From Dissophora ornata (taxonomy: Eukaryota > Mortierellomycota > Mortierellomycetes > Mortierellales > Mortierellaceae), in the NCBI GenBank assembly GCA_025201705.1, contig MU617057.1:1-25109 (forward strand): a stretch of 25,109 bases of DNA, given 5' to 3'. A program made the translations under genes and the position numbers. Under the pieces are notes generated by a model. The model was not told where the DNA came from. It did no database searches and saw only the letters and a program-made list of their open reading frames with translations. Numbering within the stretch: position 1 is the stretch's first letter; each line of letters begins with the position of its first letter. Shown here piece after piece: positions 9,303 through 20,131 of this stretch.

Positions 9303-11129
9303 TTAAGAGCCATGGGGCATTGCAGTTTCGTGCCCGCCTTCTGAACCTTCATTTTCGTGAGATTCGTGGGAGCCTTGGGTACTCTCTGAAATCTCGAGCA
9401 TATGCAGCCCTTGATGGTTAAATAGGCTTGTACTTGAGCCCACACTGGAAATGGATGTGGATGCAGAAGATGCAACTGTATGAGAATTCTCCGGACGGAA
9501 TTCTCTTGGGATAGTGCTGCCTGGGGATATGTCCTCCGTCACCAATCGTAGCATTTCTAAGGTGCGGGTGCCTAGATTCTGCGAAAACAGCGGATGGTGC
9601 GGCTCTTGACTCGGTCTTGCAGGATGTATGGTCGAAGGTGACCCAATGCCAGCAACAGGTCCTGCACTATGGCTCTCCGTGTGCGTTGACCCTGAGTGCT
9701 CTGTATGGTCTGTATGCTCTATGTGTGAAGTGGTTGTTGTGGTGACATGTGTCGTCCGAGAGCCTTGATGCTCTGTATGGGTAACCGACTCGCTGCTTTC
9801 GGAGTGTTGCGCAGTGGTTTCGTCGTTGAGACTGCGTTGTCCTGAAGAGCTGGTGATTTTTTCTGGATCGTCGTCGACAGGCGCAGATTTCAAAGGAGCG
9901 CTATCATTACTGTTACTCTCTGGAGGTGTGATCTTGGGCTCCATTGAGCCAGAGTCGCCTTGCACAGCCGCAGTAGGTGAAGGCTGCTCTCCTGAGACTG
10001 GACCCTGCCCCGGCACTGGATGTCTAATATCTGAAGTGTCACAACTGCCGTCACATAAAGCATCATCCACGCTCCGCTTCTGTAAACAGCCGCATCTAAA
10101 AATGTACTCATACAAGTCCCACTTCGCCTCGAGGTGTTGATGGATTCTCTCCCCAACCAACTTCCGCGGTCTCTTTCCGAACGGTCGTCCGTAGATCCGA
10201 AAAAGGGCATGCCGGTCGATAAGCAGAGGTGTCTCATGGTGCCAGTACTCCCAGGCAATACCAAGCCCTGCCAACACGAGCCAGAACCCGAGCATCAGGT
10301 ACACTTGCAAATTTGGGTGATAGGTCAGCGTTTTGCCCGTAAAGTCGAAAATGACAATCATTTCACGGTATCCGACTTGAACAAACTCGTCGACCCCAAA
10401 CATGAACATGTAGGCGCCACCCAAACTGGTCCCGACGATAATAAAACAACGCTCAAAGAATGTGGCGAAGGCGGCCCCTCCGAGAATGAGGATTACCATA
10501 ACCACGTAGCGCCCCGCGTTCGAGATCGAGAGATTGGCGATGGCGACAATGGCCATCGCCAGTGCAAAACCTCCAAAGGCGCCCGTGAAGGTGACGCCAA
10601 GATCCCAAAACCGAAATGATAAAATTGCCCCCGTGAGACCCGCGGCCAGCCAGACCCACATGTAATAGTACTTGGGCATAAATGTTGTGAACACTAAATC
10701 CCACCGAATGGCGACCATGATCGACATGGCTACAAGCGCTGTGGTAAGACAAAATATATCGGTTAAGTCGGCGATGCAAAATCAAAGGCCGAAGCATTGC
10801 TGCACTTGAAAAATAAAAGATTGCATACCCCAAGATAGGAATCCGGTGACAACGAGAGTTAGTCGGATGAACTTGAAGCCAAAGAATACTTCAACTAGTC
10901 CGAAGATGATGAGCACAATACCCAAGGCCCAGTCCTGCGATGATACTTCGACATGCTGTCCAACATTCAAGTCCACGCCGCCACCATCGCTCACAGGTGT
11001 TACGCTAGTAGGTAGGGCTAAAGCGCATGAGGCTATAGCCAGGAACAGCAGCAATTTCCGTGATAGTTGAGGTGATATGGAGTTGTCTGCGGCTGTTTCC
11101 ACGAGTGATCGCGATCGTGATATCGACAT
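9303..11129 (-). CDS. Seven-TM DUF4203 (TM7SF3/TMEM198-like) membrane protein, 2 exons
   Basis: Exons 11129-10829 and 10738-9303 (minus strand) give 578 residues. The first Met is followed by a hydrophobic segment at about 26-38 ending ALA, a likely signal peptide or anchor. Seven further hydrophobic spans follow, the first at WALGIVLIIFGLVEVFFG and the last at VYLMLGFWLVLAGLGIAWEY; this is the size and pattern of Pfam DUF4203 (PF13886). After the last span comes a basic region with RPFGKRPRKLVGERIH, a Cys-rich patch (CGC, CDGSC), then about 240 hydrophilic residues rich in Ser, Thr, His and Glu. The 90-bp intron lies within a membrane span and is phase 1 (W joined to ALVAMSI). Human TMEM198 is tied to Wnt signalling, but the role in fungi is unknown and I infer none. 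The gene is divergent from TYW4 and lies just upstream of the GATA gene on the same strand. Confidence 0.9.
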
Positions 11130-11923
11130 TATTGCTGACTTGTTGGAAATGAGAATTCGTGTCAAATTTATGGTGGCTCGGGCAGCAAACCTCACGCCAA
11201 GCGCAATAGAGAATGTTGCTGTACCTGGGTGCTTTATTCAATTACTCCTGGAGACCATTCTCAGAAGGGCGTTCAGAACTTTGGATTTCAAGTCTTTCAA
11301 GCAAAGTAGAGGAGTTACTGAAGTTCAATTGCTTTTCGTTCCAAGTGATAGTATTTTACAAGGTTGGAGTGTGTGCAGTATGAGAAAGTACAGAGAGGCG
11401 GGAGGAAGGAAAGAAAACGGAGCATGCAGTGAACGGCCACACATCTTTATTTTCTTCTTCCGTGTTGGTGTGTACATGTACAACTTTGCGGCGCCCTGCC
11501 CCCTTTCGTATTATTTTTTCTCCTTGTCGTTTGCTTTGTTTACGGCCTACTCCACCTGGTCCTGTGGCCCTTGCCAGGATGCATATGCATTTTAAACAAC
11601 AATAAATAATATTGCCAATAACGCTCTCGTCAATGTGCTTGTACATGTAATAAACGTGCCCAGTGCACAATCGTTAGTCGGGTCATGCTGAGAACCGCTG
11701 ATCACCCCTATTTCCATGTGTCCTCAAGCTTGCGTTTACTGTGTTCATACTCTGTACCCAAAACAGCCACCTTGCGCGCCCCGTGGCCCTTAACAAAACT
11801 TGAATCGCGACATTGCGCGTATGACGGCAGGCCTTGGCGGAGCATGAGCGAATGAGGTGCCCGAATCAGCTCTTGACCCACTCACTATTTCCCTCTCAAC
11901 ACTCAAAGTCTATATTGCCCAAT
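11130..11923. promoter_or_regulatory. Divergent promoter region between DUF4203 and TYW4 genes
   Basis: About 794 bp separate the two start codons, so this region should hold both promoters and leaders. Open frames inside it begin within the DUF4203 gene antisense or lack coding character. I see no convincing TATA box placed for either gene. No RNA gene was recognised. Confidence 0.5.
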
Positions 11924-14517
11924 ATGAATGCAGGAGGGGAACAAGCTGCCGATATTGCCGTTCAGGGTGCGTGGGTGCATTGTTCGAGATTACCAAGTTG
12001 TCTTTAGCCCACTGAAGAGAAAGGTGTGAGAACTAAAACAGTACGCATGTCGCACCGCGAAAATTCCTTTGTCTGTGTAGGCACAAACACTTCCAGCATT
12101 ACCTCAAAGAGGAGTCTCGAACGTTTGGGATATCTGGATCCATGCCATGTCCCAGGAGTTACTGAGCAGGACTCGCCCTTGATGCTGAAATATGTTGTCC
12201 CAAAGCCAAGCCGTCGCTCACCCGTCATCAATCGCGCCTACTATCAACGGACAGAGAGCATTCGCATTCTGGTCGAAGGTTGGATCGAAGACTGTGAAGC
12301 TCTGGGATTAGATGAATGCGCTGTGATCAGTCTTGGATGCGGTTTGTATGGCTCCTTCCTTCATATATCCCGATTGATGTCGAAAGGACATAGGCCCGCT
12401 GTTGCTCTTTAAACTTATGGAAAAGCCCCCCTCTATTATATTGATTAACATGGCCAACAGCGATCCGACATTTTTCCGCCTGACAACATTGAGAAAGGAT
12501 AAGGAGAACAGGACAAAACTGAAGTATATCGACATCGACTACCCTTCACTCATCTTGGAGCGCCTCTACATGGTCAGGAACCAGGACAAACTGGTCAACC
12601 TTCTCCCACAAGATCCTTCGAAGGACGATGTTGAGAACTTCGTCTCGGACACATACTCGTGTCTGGGAATCGATCTTAGAAAGTTGGATCAATTGCAAAG
12701 AGGACTCCAGGAGGCTGGAATTACAAAGGATGGACCCAGGATGCCAATCTTGGTGGTCTCAGAAGTTGTACTGGCATATCTTGAGGCCGATGAATCAGAC
12801 GCCGTCATCAAGTTCTTTGCAGGATACCCGGAAGGTAAAAAATGCTGCCTAGCTTTATCTCCGCAAGCCATGTAACTCTCAGCATAACCATTATTTGAAT
12901 AATGCGATAGCTACATTCATCTTGCATGAACAATGTATCCCAACGTTCGACCCAGACCAGAAGGAAGATAACTTGCATCCGTTTGCGTTGACGATGTTCA
13001 GACACTTTCAAAGGACCATGACACCGCTCAAGACGCTGCGAAAATACATGAGTCTGGAAGATCACCGCGATCGATTCCAAGAATTCGGTTGGACGAGCTG
13101 TGATATCTTGAACATGAATCTGTTCACGGACTTTATAGTTATGCCGACCGAGGAAGATCATCAGCGCGTAGCTCAACTCGAACCCTTTGACGAGTACGAT
13201 GAGCTGTACTGGATTGGTTCATACTATTTTATCGCTACCGCCTCAACAGGTCCTGGCGATACGCCTGTTATGACAAGAAGCCCCGATGTCCTTCGGCGCA
13301 TCGGACTTCAAACTAAACTGAAAGACCCAAAATCTCTGTCTGATAAACATGTGGATCAAGGGAGCTACATCGGCCTTGGGACATCCCCCACGCCATTGCC
13401 ATCATCTACTATCCCATCTGTTGAAGTCAAATGGGCTGGACAAACCCCATTCCCAGGACTGGACATTAATCGAAAGGGTCACACGGTGTCTATACTTGGA
13501 GACGATGCGTATATCTTTGGCGGATTCGGCTTGGATGCGACCGACCACCGGGAAGACCAAAGGGTCTTTCAAGCACGGTCGCAGCAGACGCGACTAGGTT
13601 CAATGCTGCGATTGAATCTGGTCGATGGTACTTCAGAGACCTTGCCGAGTGATGAAAACGGACCGGCGCCTCGTATGCATCATTCTGCTGTCACGACACT
13701 CGATGGATCTGCTATCTACGTCTACGGTGGCAGAGATGGACCTAATAAGGTCCACAACGATGTTTGGAGATTCACGGCCGACGGTGGATGGGATCCCTTG
13801 TGGCGTGCCAAAGTCAATCAGGCAGGCGATAGTTCAGTACCAAAGGGACTCTTCAAGCACACAGCCAACATAATGACGATTGCGGACAGGGAAATGATGG
13901 TTGTCTTTGGTGGGAGACTCGAGTCTGGAGAGGCCAATGACCAAGTGTGGGCTTTTGACCTTGAAGAGGGCCAGTGGGGACATTTTCAGTGGAGACAGCC
14001 AGACCAAAGGCAAAACTTCAGTGGCATATTTTCACATAGTAGTGTAGTTGTGAAGAATGACGATCAACAGGATGTCTTGGTTATATTGGGAGGTATCCGT
14101 GGGAGAGACGAGCGAGTTATGAATAATGTGTGGAGGATCACGTTAGGTGTGGGCGAAGAGGAGCCCCAATGCTGGGTCGAGGCAAGAGAGATCGAGGTCA
14201 AGGAAAGCAGTGCTGGAGATCAATTGAAGCCGAGGTTTGGTCATACGAGTGTAGCAGTGGGTGATGACAGGGTTTGGGTCCTTGGAGGCGTATCCTCTCC
14301 AGGTCTACTCCAGTGGCAAGAGACTATGATTGAGATTCGACCAAATAATGGGACGTTCCAGCACCTGCGCCCGTCATCCTTCAAAGAGCTAGTGATGGTA
14401 GGTCATGCAACTGCCCTTGATAAGAGCCGAGGGCGGGTCATTGGTGTTGGCGGCGGAGGAACGTGCTTTGGATTTGGCGCATGGTGGGATGCCACTGGAT
14501 GGGCTTTGCAGCTCTAG
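11924..14517 (+). CDS. TYW4: tRNA wybutosine-synthesizing protein 4 (Ppm2/LCMT2-like methyltransferase with Kelch domain), 4 exons
   Basis: Exons 11924-11966, 12081-12345, 12461-12834 and 12911-14517 give 762 residues; yeast Ppm2 is about 700. The enzyme methylates (and methoxycarbonylates) the side chain of the wybutosine precursor at G37 of tRNA-Phe using S-adenosylmethionine, probably in the cytosol. Seen here: ADIAVQG joined to TNTSSITSKRS at the N-terminus as in the family, SAM motif I LGCGFDPTFFRL at about 99-110, KYIDIDYP at about 124-131, and PFDEYDELYWIGSYYF closing the methyltransferase half. From about residue 405 five or six Kelch repeats follow, with blade motifs such as YVYGGRDGP, MVVFGGR and VWVLGG. 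Motif I is intact only with donor GTATGG at 12346 and acceptor CAACAG at 12460; another plausible donor four bases earlier would break it. No JmjC domain is fused. AATAAA lies 67 nt after the stop. Confidence 0.95.
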
Positions 14518-14583
14518 AGCAATTGTTACCTTTTCATATCCATCCGTCTCTCTTTTGAATCCCTCAGTTAGACTTTTGATAAC

Positions 14584-14589
14584 AATAAA
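14584..14589 (+). terminator. Polyadenylation signal of TYW4
   Basis: A canonical AATAAA lies 67 nt downstream of the TYW4 stop codon, in an A/C-rich stretch. Its position fits a short fungal 3' UTR. Confidence 0.6.
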
Positions 14590-14939
14590 CACAAACACAA
14601 GATGTGCCGTTTTTGCCTTGAAGATTCCTTGAGCGACTGTCGTTTGATGTTATTGTCTATTCTCCAAGCCTGGAGCAGCTCGATGCGCACAGCCGTTGAG
14701 TCACTCGCTCCGCGGAGCAAAAGTTGGAGAATCAATTCTCGGTCACCAATTGTTTATACTGTGCACAACGTAGCACGTAACCCTGGAAAATGCCACGAGA
14801 TCAAGTGAGGCGAGATGACGATGGAAGCAATAACGAGGCTTCGCACATTACCGCAGCAGTGTTCGGTGAAATCAAACAATTTATTTTTACTTTTTGGCCA
14901 AAAAAGAAAAATTGTGCCTGTGACGATGTTCAAACCACA

Positions 14940-14951
14940 ACACACGTGTGT
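14940..14951. promoter_or_regulatory. Perfect 12-bp palindrome containing a CACGTG E-box
   Basis: ACACACGTGTGT reads the same on both strands and centres on CACGTG, the core bound by many bHLH factors such as Cbf1/Pho4-type proteins. It lies about 390 bp before the small orphan gene. Function is inferred from the motif only. Confidence 0.4.
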
Positions 14952-15201
14952 CGTCTCGAGCTCTCCCACCCCCTTCGTGGAGTGCTCCTCACTGGTGGCA
15001 CAAGAGACCTCTGTCAAAGAAGAATAAGGGAAGATGCAACCCAAGAGGGTACTCTATCATCAACATGAAGACAAAAGCCAAAGAAAAGCATAGCCCTCAT
15101 CTCAACAGTCATCATGTCGGGTGCCTCTTTGCCACCCGCAACATGCATGAGCCATATATTATTTATGTCCACTGCAAGAGGACGCCACCAGCGCAGATTA
15201 A

Positions 15202-15208
15202 TATAAAG
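15202..15208 (+). promoter_or_regulatory. TATA-like element of the small orphan gene
   Basis: TATAAAG lies 126 nt before the ATG at 15334. The following leader has no other ATG-led frame of note. The spacing suits a TATA box with a leader of about 90 nt. Confidence 0.45.
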
Positions 15209-15333
15209 GTGCTGAAGAGCATCGTTTCTTTCCTCTCTACTACCCAAAGAACATCTTCCTACACTACATACATCATCGAACATCTTGTTAGAAAGAACTG
15301 GAACCGAATAACGCCAGCAATTATAAACTGACC

Positions 15334-15873
15334 ATGGCCTCAGCAACATCCTCAAGTCCTATCGTGCCTGTCCACCACCACAACCGACCTCTCCTACACC
15401 ACGGCGACAGCCGGTCTCACCTCGCACCATATTTGAGGGCCTCTGACCCCCATCTCCGTCCTCTTGGCGACCACGCCTCAAACAGCTCCTCAGCTGCGAT
15501 GTCATCAAAAAACTTACACACAGGACCTACCCCACAACAGGGAGCATCATCAAAGTCGACCCCCTCTGCCACATCATCGGCATCCAAAATATCCACAGAA
15601 CCTACAACACACACAGCAGACAAGAATTCATCCGGGTCATTAAAGGTGTCACCCGAGTTTCAGAAACAAGGCGAGGACACTATCCGCGAGATTCTGGACC
15701 GTCTCCAGAAGCGACAGGACGAGTTTGGACCCATTCCAAGTATACCGGAGCCTCAAGATGTGCAGCGCAGTGTGCATACCCAGAAATTGAACCCAGAACT
15801 GTTAGAGAAGACCATAAATCCGCATACGTTGCGCCAGCACCATGGCGATGCCAATTTGCGACACGAAGGTTGA
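15334..15873 (+). CDS. Small low-complexity protein of unknown function, single exon
   Basis: An uninterrupted frame of 179 residues begins in a good start context (GACCATGG). I do not recognise the family. The first two thirds are Ser/Thr/His/Pro-rich and look disordered. The C-terminal third begins LKVSPEFQKQGEDTIREIL and predicts one amphipathic helix with QKRQDEFG, then Pro-rich PIPSIPEP and a final stretch of charged and His residues. There is no signal peptide or membrane span. A TATA-like element upstream and overlapping AATAAA motifs 27 nt after the stop support a real transcription unit. It could be a lineage-specific adaptor or regulator, but nothing visible fixes a function. Confidence 0.65.
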   Translation: MASATSSSPIVPVHHHNRPLLHHGDSRSHLAPYLRASDPHLRPLGDHASNSSSAAMSSKNLHTGPTPQQGASSKSTPSATSSASKISTEPTTHTADKNSSGSLKVSPEFQKQGEDTIREILDRLQKRQDEFGPIPSIPEPQDVQRSVHTQKLNPELLEKTINPHTLRQHHGDANLRHEG

Positions 15874-15899
15874 CCAGGCAAAACTCGAGATCAAAATAG

Positions 15900-15913
15900 A
15901 ATAAATAAATAAA
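15900..15913 (+). terminator. Tandem AATAAA polyadenylation motifs of the small gene
   Basis: Three overlapping AATAAA hexamers, made by an AATA repeat, start 27 nt after the stop codon of the small gene. Confidence 0.55.
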
Positions 15914-16930
15914 TATGCAACTGCGCCAGGAGCATTTGAGCAGCAATTGCAGTGAAACTAAAGTGTGTCGCCACCATTGCCATGGTTGAAATGAAAGGGC
16001 TTTGATAAATTGGTAGGACCGATGCTCAGTAGCCACGGCTACGCCGGGCAATTATCTCAATACCGTCCCTAGGGTGCCTTCACTTGGCAGCAGTGACACG
16101 TTTGTTTACCTGCACGTTTATCCACCTCTAACATAGGCCTTGGTGCGGTGAACGCACTATCACACCGTGTCTGTCGCGAGGAAACGCGCCCCTCCCCTCT
16201 CCTCCCCCCCTACTTCCACAAAAAGAAGGTTTTTCCAACCAATACGATTTTGCTGAGACGCGTCTGCTATTCATGTGCTGCGAGAAAGTCGAATAGTCCT
16301 AGACCTAGATTGAGCTCGGTAAGCGGTAAAACGTCGACGCTGCCGGTAGGATGGATAACCCATGAAGCGGCGCATCCGTTTGTGGATACTCGGGATGGAG
16401 GGATGGGCTCAGTTACGAGACAGATTGAGGTAGCCCAGCAGGCGATGGTACTTTAACCTTCCAAGCTGCACAATGCAAGATGACGACAGTCTTGTGCGGC
16501 AATTGTTATGAGTTTCTTGTGGAGTGCCGCTCACTTTCCTAACTAGGCTGATCCTTTTCTCTAAACTCGTTTTAATTGAACTGCCCTGTCGATTTTTAAT
16601 GGGATTATGATTTACCGGAGTTCCTCCAAAATTGAAATCCGAACACAGGTGACCGAGGAGAGCACGTTTCACGACTTACATCAAGAACTCGGGAGACTGC
16701 GCCAGACTGCGCACGGATAAAAAGCATCGGCAGAATGGGGTCCCTTTAACCCCGTCAAATAAGCTGCAACTAAGTATCATATGCGCGATCCCACAATGTA
16801 AATGCATATTGAAAACGTGGTTCTTTACCCAGGAAAGAATAGATTCATCCATTGAAAGCATCGCTTCTATACGCCACTTTGAGGAAGATTCGATTTGCTT
16901 TCGACTTTCTGAACTTCTTTGACGATGGAT

Positions 16931-16939
16931 TATAAAAAG
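16931..16939 (+). promoter_or_regulatory. TATA box of the monooxygenase gene
   Basis: TATAAAAAG lies about 98 nt before the start codon at 17029, followed by an A-rich leader. It is the best TATA match in the window. Confidence 0.55.
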
Positions 16940-17028
16940 GATGCAACGGGTCGATATTCGCTTATCATCAAACTGAAAAAAAAGGCAGAAAACAGCAACC
17001 AATACACTTTACACGCAAGAACATTTAT

Positions 17029-19282
17029 ATGCCAAACATGGTCTCTACCACCTCCCACTCTCACTCCACCAGCACTCAAGTCCCGGTCTTGATCGTCGGT
17101 GCAGGTCCTACCGGTCTCTTTGCCGCGCTCCTGCTCACCAAGATGGGCATCCCCTGTCGTCTGATCGACCGTCAGCACGAGCCGTCGAAGCTATCCAAGG
17201 CTCTCGTGATCCACGCACGTACTCTCGAGATCTTTCAAATGGTTGGAAGAAGCGACGTCAAAGACGAGGACACATTGTTGGGCAAGTTTATGAGCGAGGG
17301 TAGTCAGCTGGCAGAGTTTTACATCTACTTTGGCAAGAAATTGACCTCGATCGTGCCTGCGCTCAGAAACACAGAGTCGCGGTTCAACTATGGATTGTTT
17401 CTTGAGCAGGCCAAGACCGTGGAGATCTTGACGGAAGAGTTGACAAAAGCCGGGATGCACGTAGAGCGTGGATGGGAGCTGATGGACACAAAGGTTGTGG
17501 AGATGGATGGTGCTAGTAAGTCATACGTGGAGACGACAATCCGCAGGGCTAAAGTTGGCACCAATATTCGTGCGAACGAGAGTAAGATTATGGGAGCCGT
17601 TGAGTTGGAGGAAGATCAGGAAGGAAAAGAGTATGATGTGGAGGTGGTGCGGTCCGAATACTTGATCGCAGCGGATGGCGGCAAGTCGGCAGTCAGACAC
17701 AAGTTGAACATTTCATTCAAGGGCAGGACGCTGGACAATAACATGATTCTGTATGATGGTCGCGTCAAAGCTGACATCCCTCTTGACAAAATCACGTAAG
17801 GGACACATGCGTTAAACTGAATATGGTATAGCACGATGTCCACCCTTTAAATCGCGCTGACGTATCTATTACTTGCATCACGCCTAGCCTCATCCACGGA
17901 GACTGTGGACGGTCGATTATGGTAGTACCTTTGAGTAACGGCCGCGTCCGTATTATGCTCAACAACGGCACTCTTACCCCTGAGGAGCATCAAGCCCAAA
18001 AATCAGAAGAACTCACGCTTTCCGCATTTCAAGAAATGGTCGACACGACTGTCGCACCTGTGAAGGTGGAGCTCCTCGATTGCGATTGGCTGACATACTA
18101 TCGCGTTAATGAGCGTCTGGCAGACAGATACTCTGAGAAAGGGCGTATTTTCTTGTCTGGCGATGCCGCTCATGTGCACTCACCAGCTGGAGGACAAGGT
18201 AATGACCGCGACTCCAGGTGAAAGTAGTTATCAAACCTCATGTCACTATACTAACATTGAGTTATGGCATCCCAACGCATCCAGGAATGAATATGGGTCT
18301 CCAGGACACGTTCAACTTGACCTGGAAAATGGCACTCGTCTTGAAGGGATCTGCTTCTGCATCGATCCTGGACACGTATGAGGCGGAGCGACTCAAGGTT
18401 GCAGAGGACATTATCCAACTCTCGTCTAATATTTTCGGCAACGGCATGGCAGACGACTTTTTCCACAGAATGTTTAAAAAGTTCGTTCTTATGGCTCTGC
18501 CCTACATCTTACCACGCGTGCCTCACGGCCCTCCCATGTGCATGGTAAATTAATCCCATTCGCATGTTGGATTATGATACATCTACCTTGGACACTGACT
18601 AATTATTTTGTTGATTGAATAGCTCCGCATTCGATATCACGACAACGCGCTCAATAAGACGCATTCTACGCAGCCTGCCCCGAAAGATGAATATCAAGTT
18701 GGTGCCCGTGCCCGCGACGGCAACTTGATCATTGTTGACCATGACCTCGACTTTGCAACCGGAACTGTTCAGCAGCCTCTTCGATTGCATGACCTTCTCG
18801 TTGGTCCTGGCATCTTCCATGTCCTCGTCTTCACATCTGACATGTTGATTGACACCAGGGGAACGAACCTCAAGGACATCCACACTGCAGCCCAAGACCT
18901 CGCGAAAGAAACCGAGACTCGTTTGGCAACTTGGAGTGCGAGATGGTTGACGCCTTCCTCTCCTTCGTCGTCATCGCCAATGCCAAAGGCCAATTACCAA
19001 GAGAAAATGTTCATGGTCCACATCATTTCTGGTGTCCCTGTCGATTCAAACAAGGTTAACGTATTGGTGAAAAGGTCCGTCGGTGAGGGCAAACTGTACC
19101 TGGATGTGGATGGCACTGTGCACCAAAAGTACGGCGTACGTGCCAAAGGAGGTCCTGGATCGATTGTCGTGCTGCGACCGGATTCGTACGTCGGCTACAG
19201 AGTCCAAGGCGCTGGCGAGGATGCGTGGAAAGACGTAGACGCGTATTTCAATTCGATATTGATCAATGTTGTAGAGCCCTGA
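17029..19282 (+). CDS. FAD-dependent aromatic hydroxylase, phenol 2-monooxygenase family, 4 exons
   Basis: Exons 17029-17795, 17888-18198, 18285-18544 and 18623-19282 give 665 residues, the same size as yeast-type phenol hydroxylase. Such class A flavoprotein hydroxylases use NADPH and O2 to add a hydroxyl to an aromatic ring in the cytosol. Visible motifs are the FAD dinucleotide motif VLIVGAGPTG at 20-29, the DG motif EYLIAADGGKSAVRHKL around Asp216, and SGDAAHVHSPAGGQG around Asp348 continuing into MNMGLQDTFNLTWKM. The C-terminal ~180 residues (from LIIVDHDLDFATG) match the thioredoxin-like dimerisation domain of this family (PF07976). The third motif is split by intron 2 and restored exactly by splicing. 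A second Met at residue 4 could be the true start. The substrate cannot be told from sequence. The gene has no pathway partners beside it, so it may act in detoxification or secondary metabolism. Confidence 0.94.
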
Positions 19283-20066
19283 GCAAATATAAAGTATGGA
19301 TAAGAATGACAAGGCAAAGCAAAGCACGATTTCTTCATTAGTTATGTGATCGCTTTGTGCTCAACATCTATTAGAACAACGTCCTTTAATCAACGACTGG
19401 GGTGAAAGTTGGCTACCATTAACAGTATGACATTGATTAGCTCTAATGCCTACCATTTGTACGGTCTTTATTACAGAAGAGAGTCAGGCTGAATGTGGCA
19501 CTGTGCATACCCGCACACATTAATCCACTATGCATACTTAAACTCGAGGAGCATATGCAACGGTCCGATGTCCCATTTATCCTTCATGTCAACGTCCGCA
19601 GGCAGATCGGAGAACAAAACACTGCGCATCGATCACGGCTACAATAGCACTTTACGTGGAATGGAAAGTCATGTCCACCTCTCGAGAACAGTTTGGGGGT
19701 CGTGTAATGACATTCCTTGAGTTCTCTGTTCCCACTGTCGAGTAGTGTCTGTATCCATCTTATCTATTTTAAACCTAAAGCATCCCATGTCTCCGTTCTC
19801 GCTATTTCCCTTGCATCCAACCTTTTATATGCGAGACAGCAGGGTGCCCTTCAAAATAGCAGAAACTGGAGATCTACAAGTAGCGTAGTGTTCATAGCAT
19901 GAGGGGCAGTAAAAGTTGAAGCGGGGCACAGGGGCAAAGAGAGAAGATCAAAGAAAACTTTGACACACCCAAATAGCGTATACCATTTAAAACTAACAGA
20001 TGAGCCCTCTCTCTGGGAGCGTGATCATGTTCCCGTAAGTAACCAATCGTCGTCCCCATGGAGCAG

Positions 20067-20086
20067 CTCTCTCTCTCTCTCTCTCT
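20067..20086. repeat. (CT)10 microsatellite
   Basis: Ten CT units in the intergenic region, 33 bases from the G13 run. Both are purine/pyrimidine asymmetric tracts. Confidence 0.9.
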
Positions 20087-20118
20087 ACACATCGAGTCCC
20101 AGCTCGTTGGGATCAGAT

Positions 20119-20131
20119 GGGGGGGGGGGGG
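20119..20131. repeat. G13 homopolymer
   Basis: Thirteen consecutive G on the + strand. The exact length may be affected by sequencing. Confidence 0.85.

Larger units (their letters stand above)
14518..15333. other. Intergenic region between TYW4 and the small orphan gene
   Basis: The first part is the TYW4 3' UTR with a polyadenylation signal at 14584-14589. The rest is the probable promoter of the small gene, with an E-box palindrome at 14940-14951 and a TATA-like element at 15202-15208. The open frames in it have no coding character. Confidence 0.55.
15874..17028. other. Intergenic region upstream of the monooxygenase gene
   Basis: It begins with the 3' end of the small gene and ends with the monooxygenase promoter. 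About 1.1 kb holds no frame with coding character; the longer ones start with non-ATG codons and have no domain. No tRNA-like structure was recognised. Its right end has a TATA box at 16931 and a GATA-type site at 16961. Confidence 0.55.

Noticed and set aside
11356..11670. 104-codon minus-strand frame in the divergent promoter region
   Set aside because: No recognisable domain and no splice or promoter context.
12008..12080. Acceptors at 12007 and 12017 for TYW4 intron 1
   Set aside because: 12007 is out of phase; 12017 is in phase but inserts residues and breaks the conserved VQGTNTSSITSKRS block. The acceptor at 12080 restores it exactly.
19493..19720. 75-codon ATG-led frame in the intergenic region
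   Set aside because: Short, no domain, no promoter or poly(A) support, and surrounded by AT-rich noncoding sequence.
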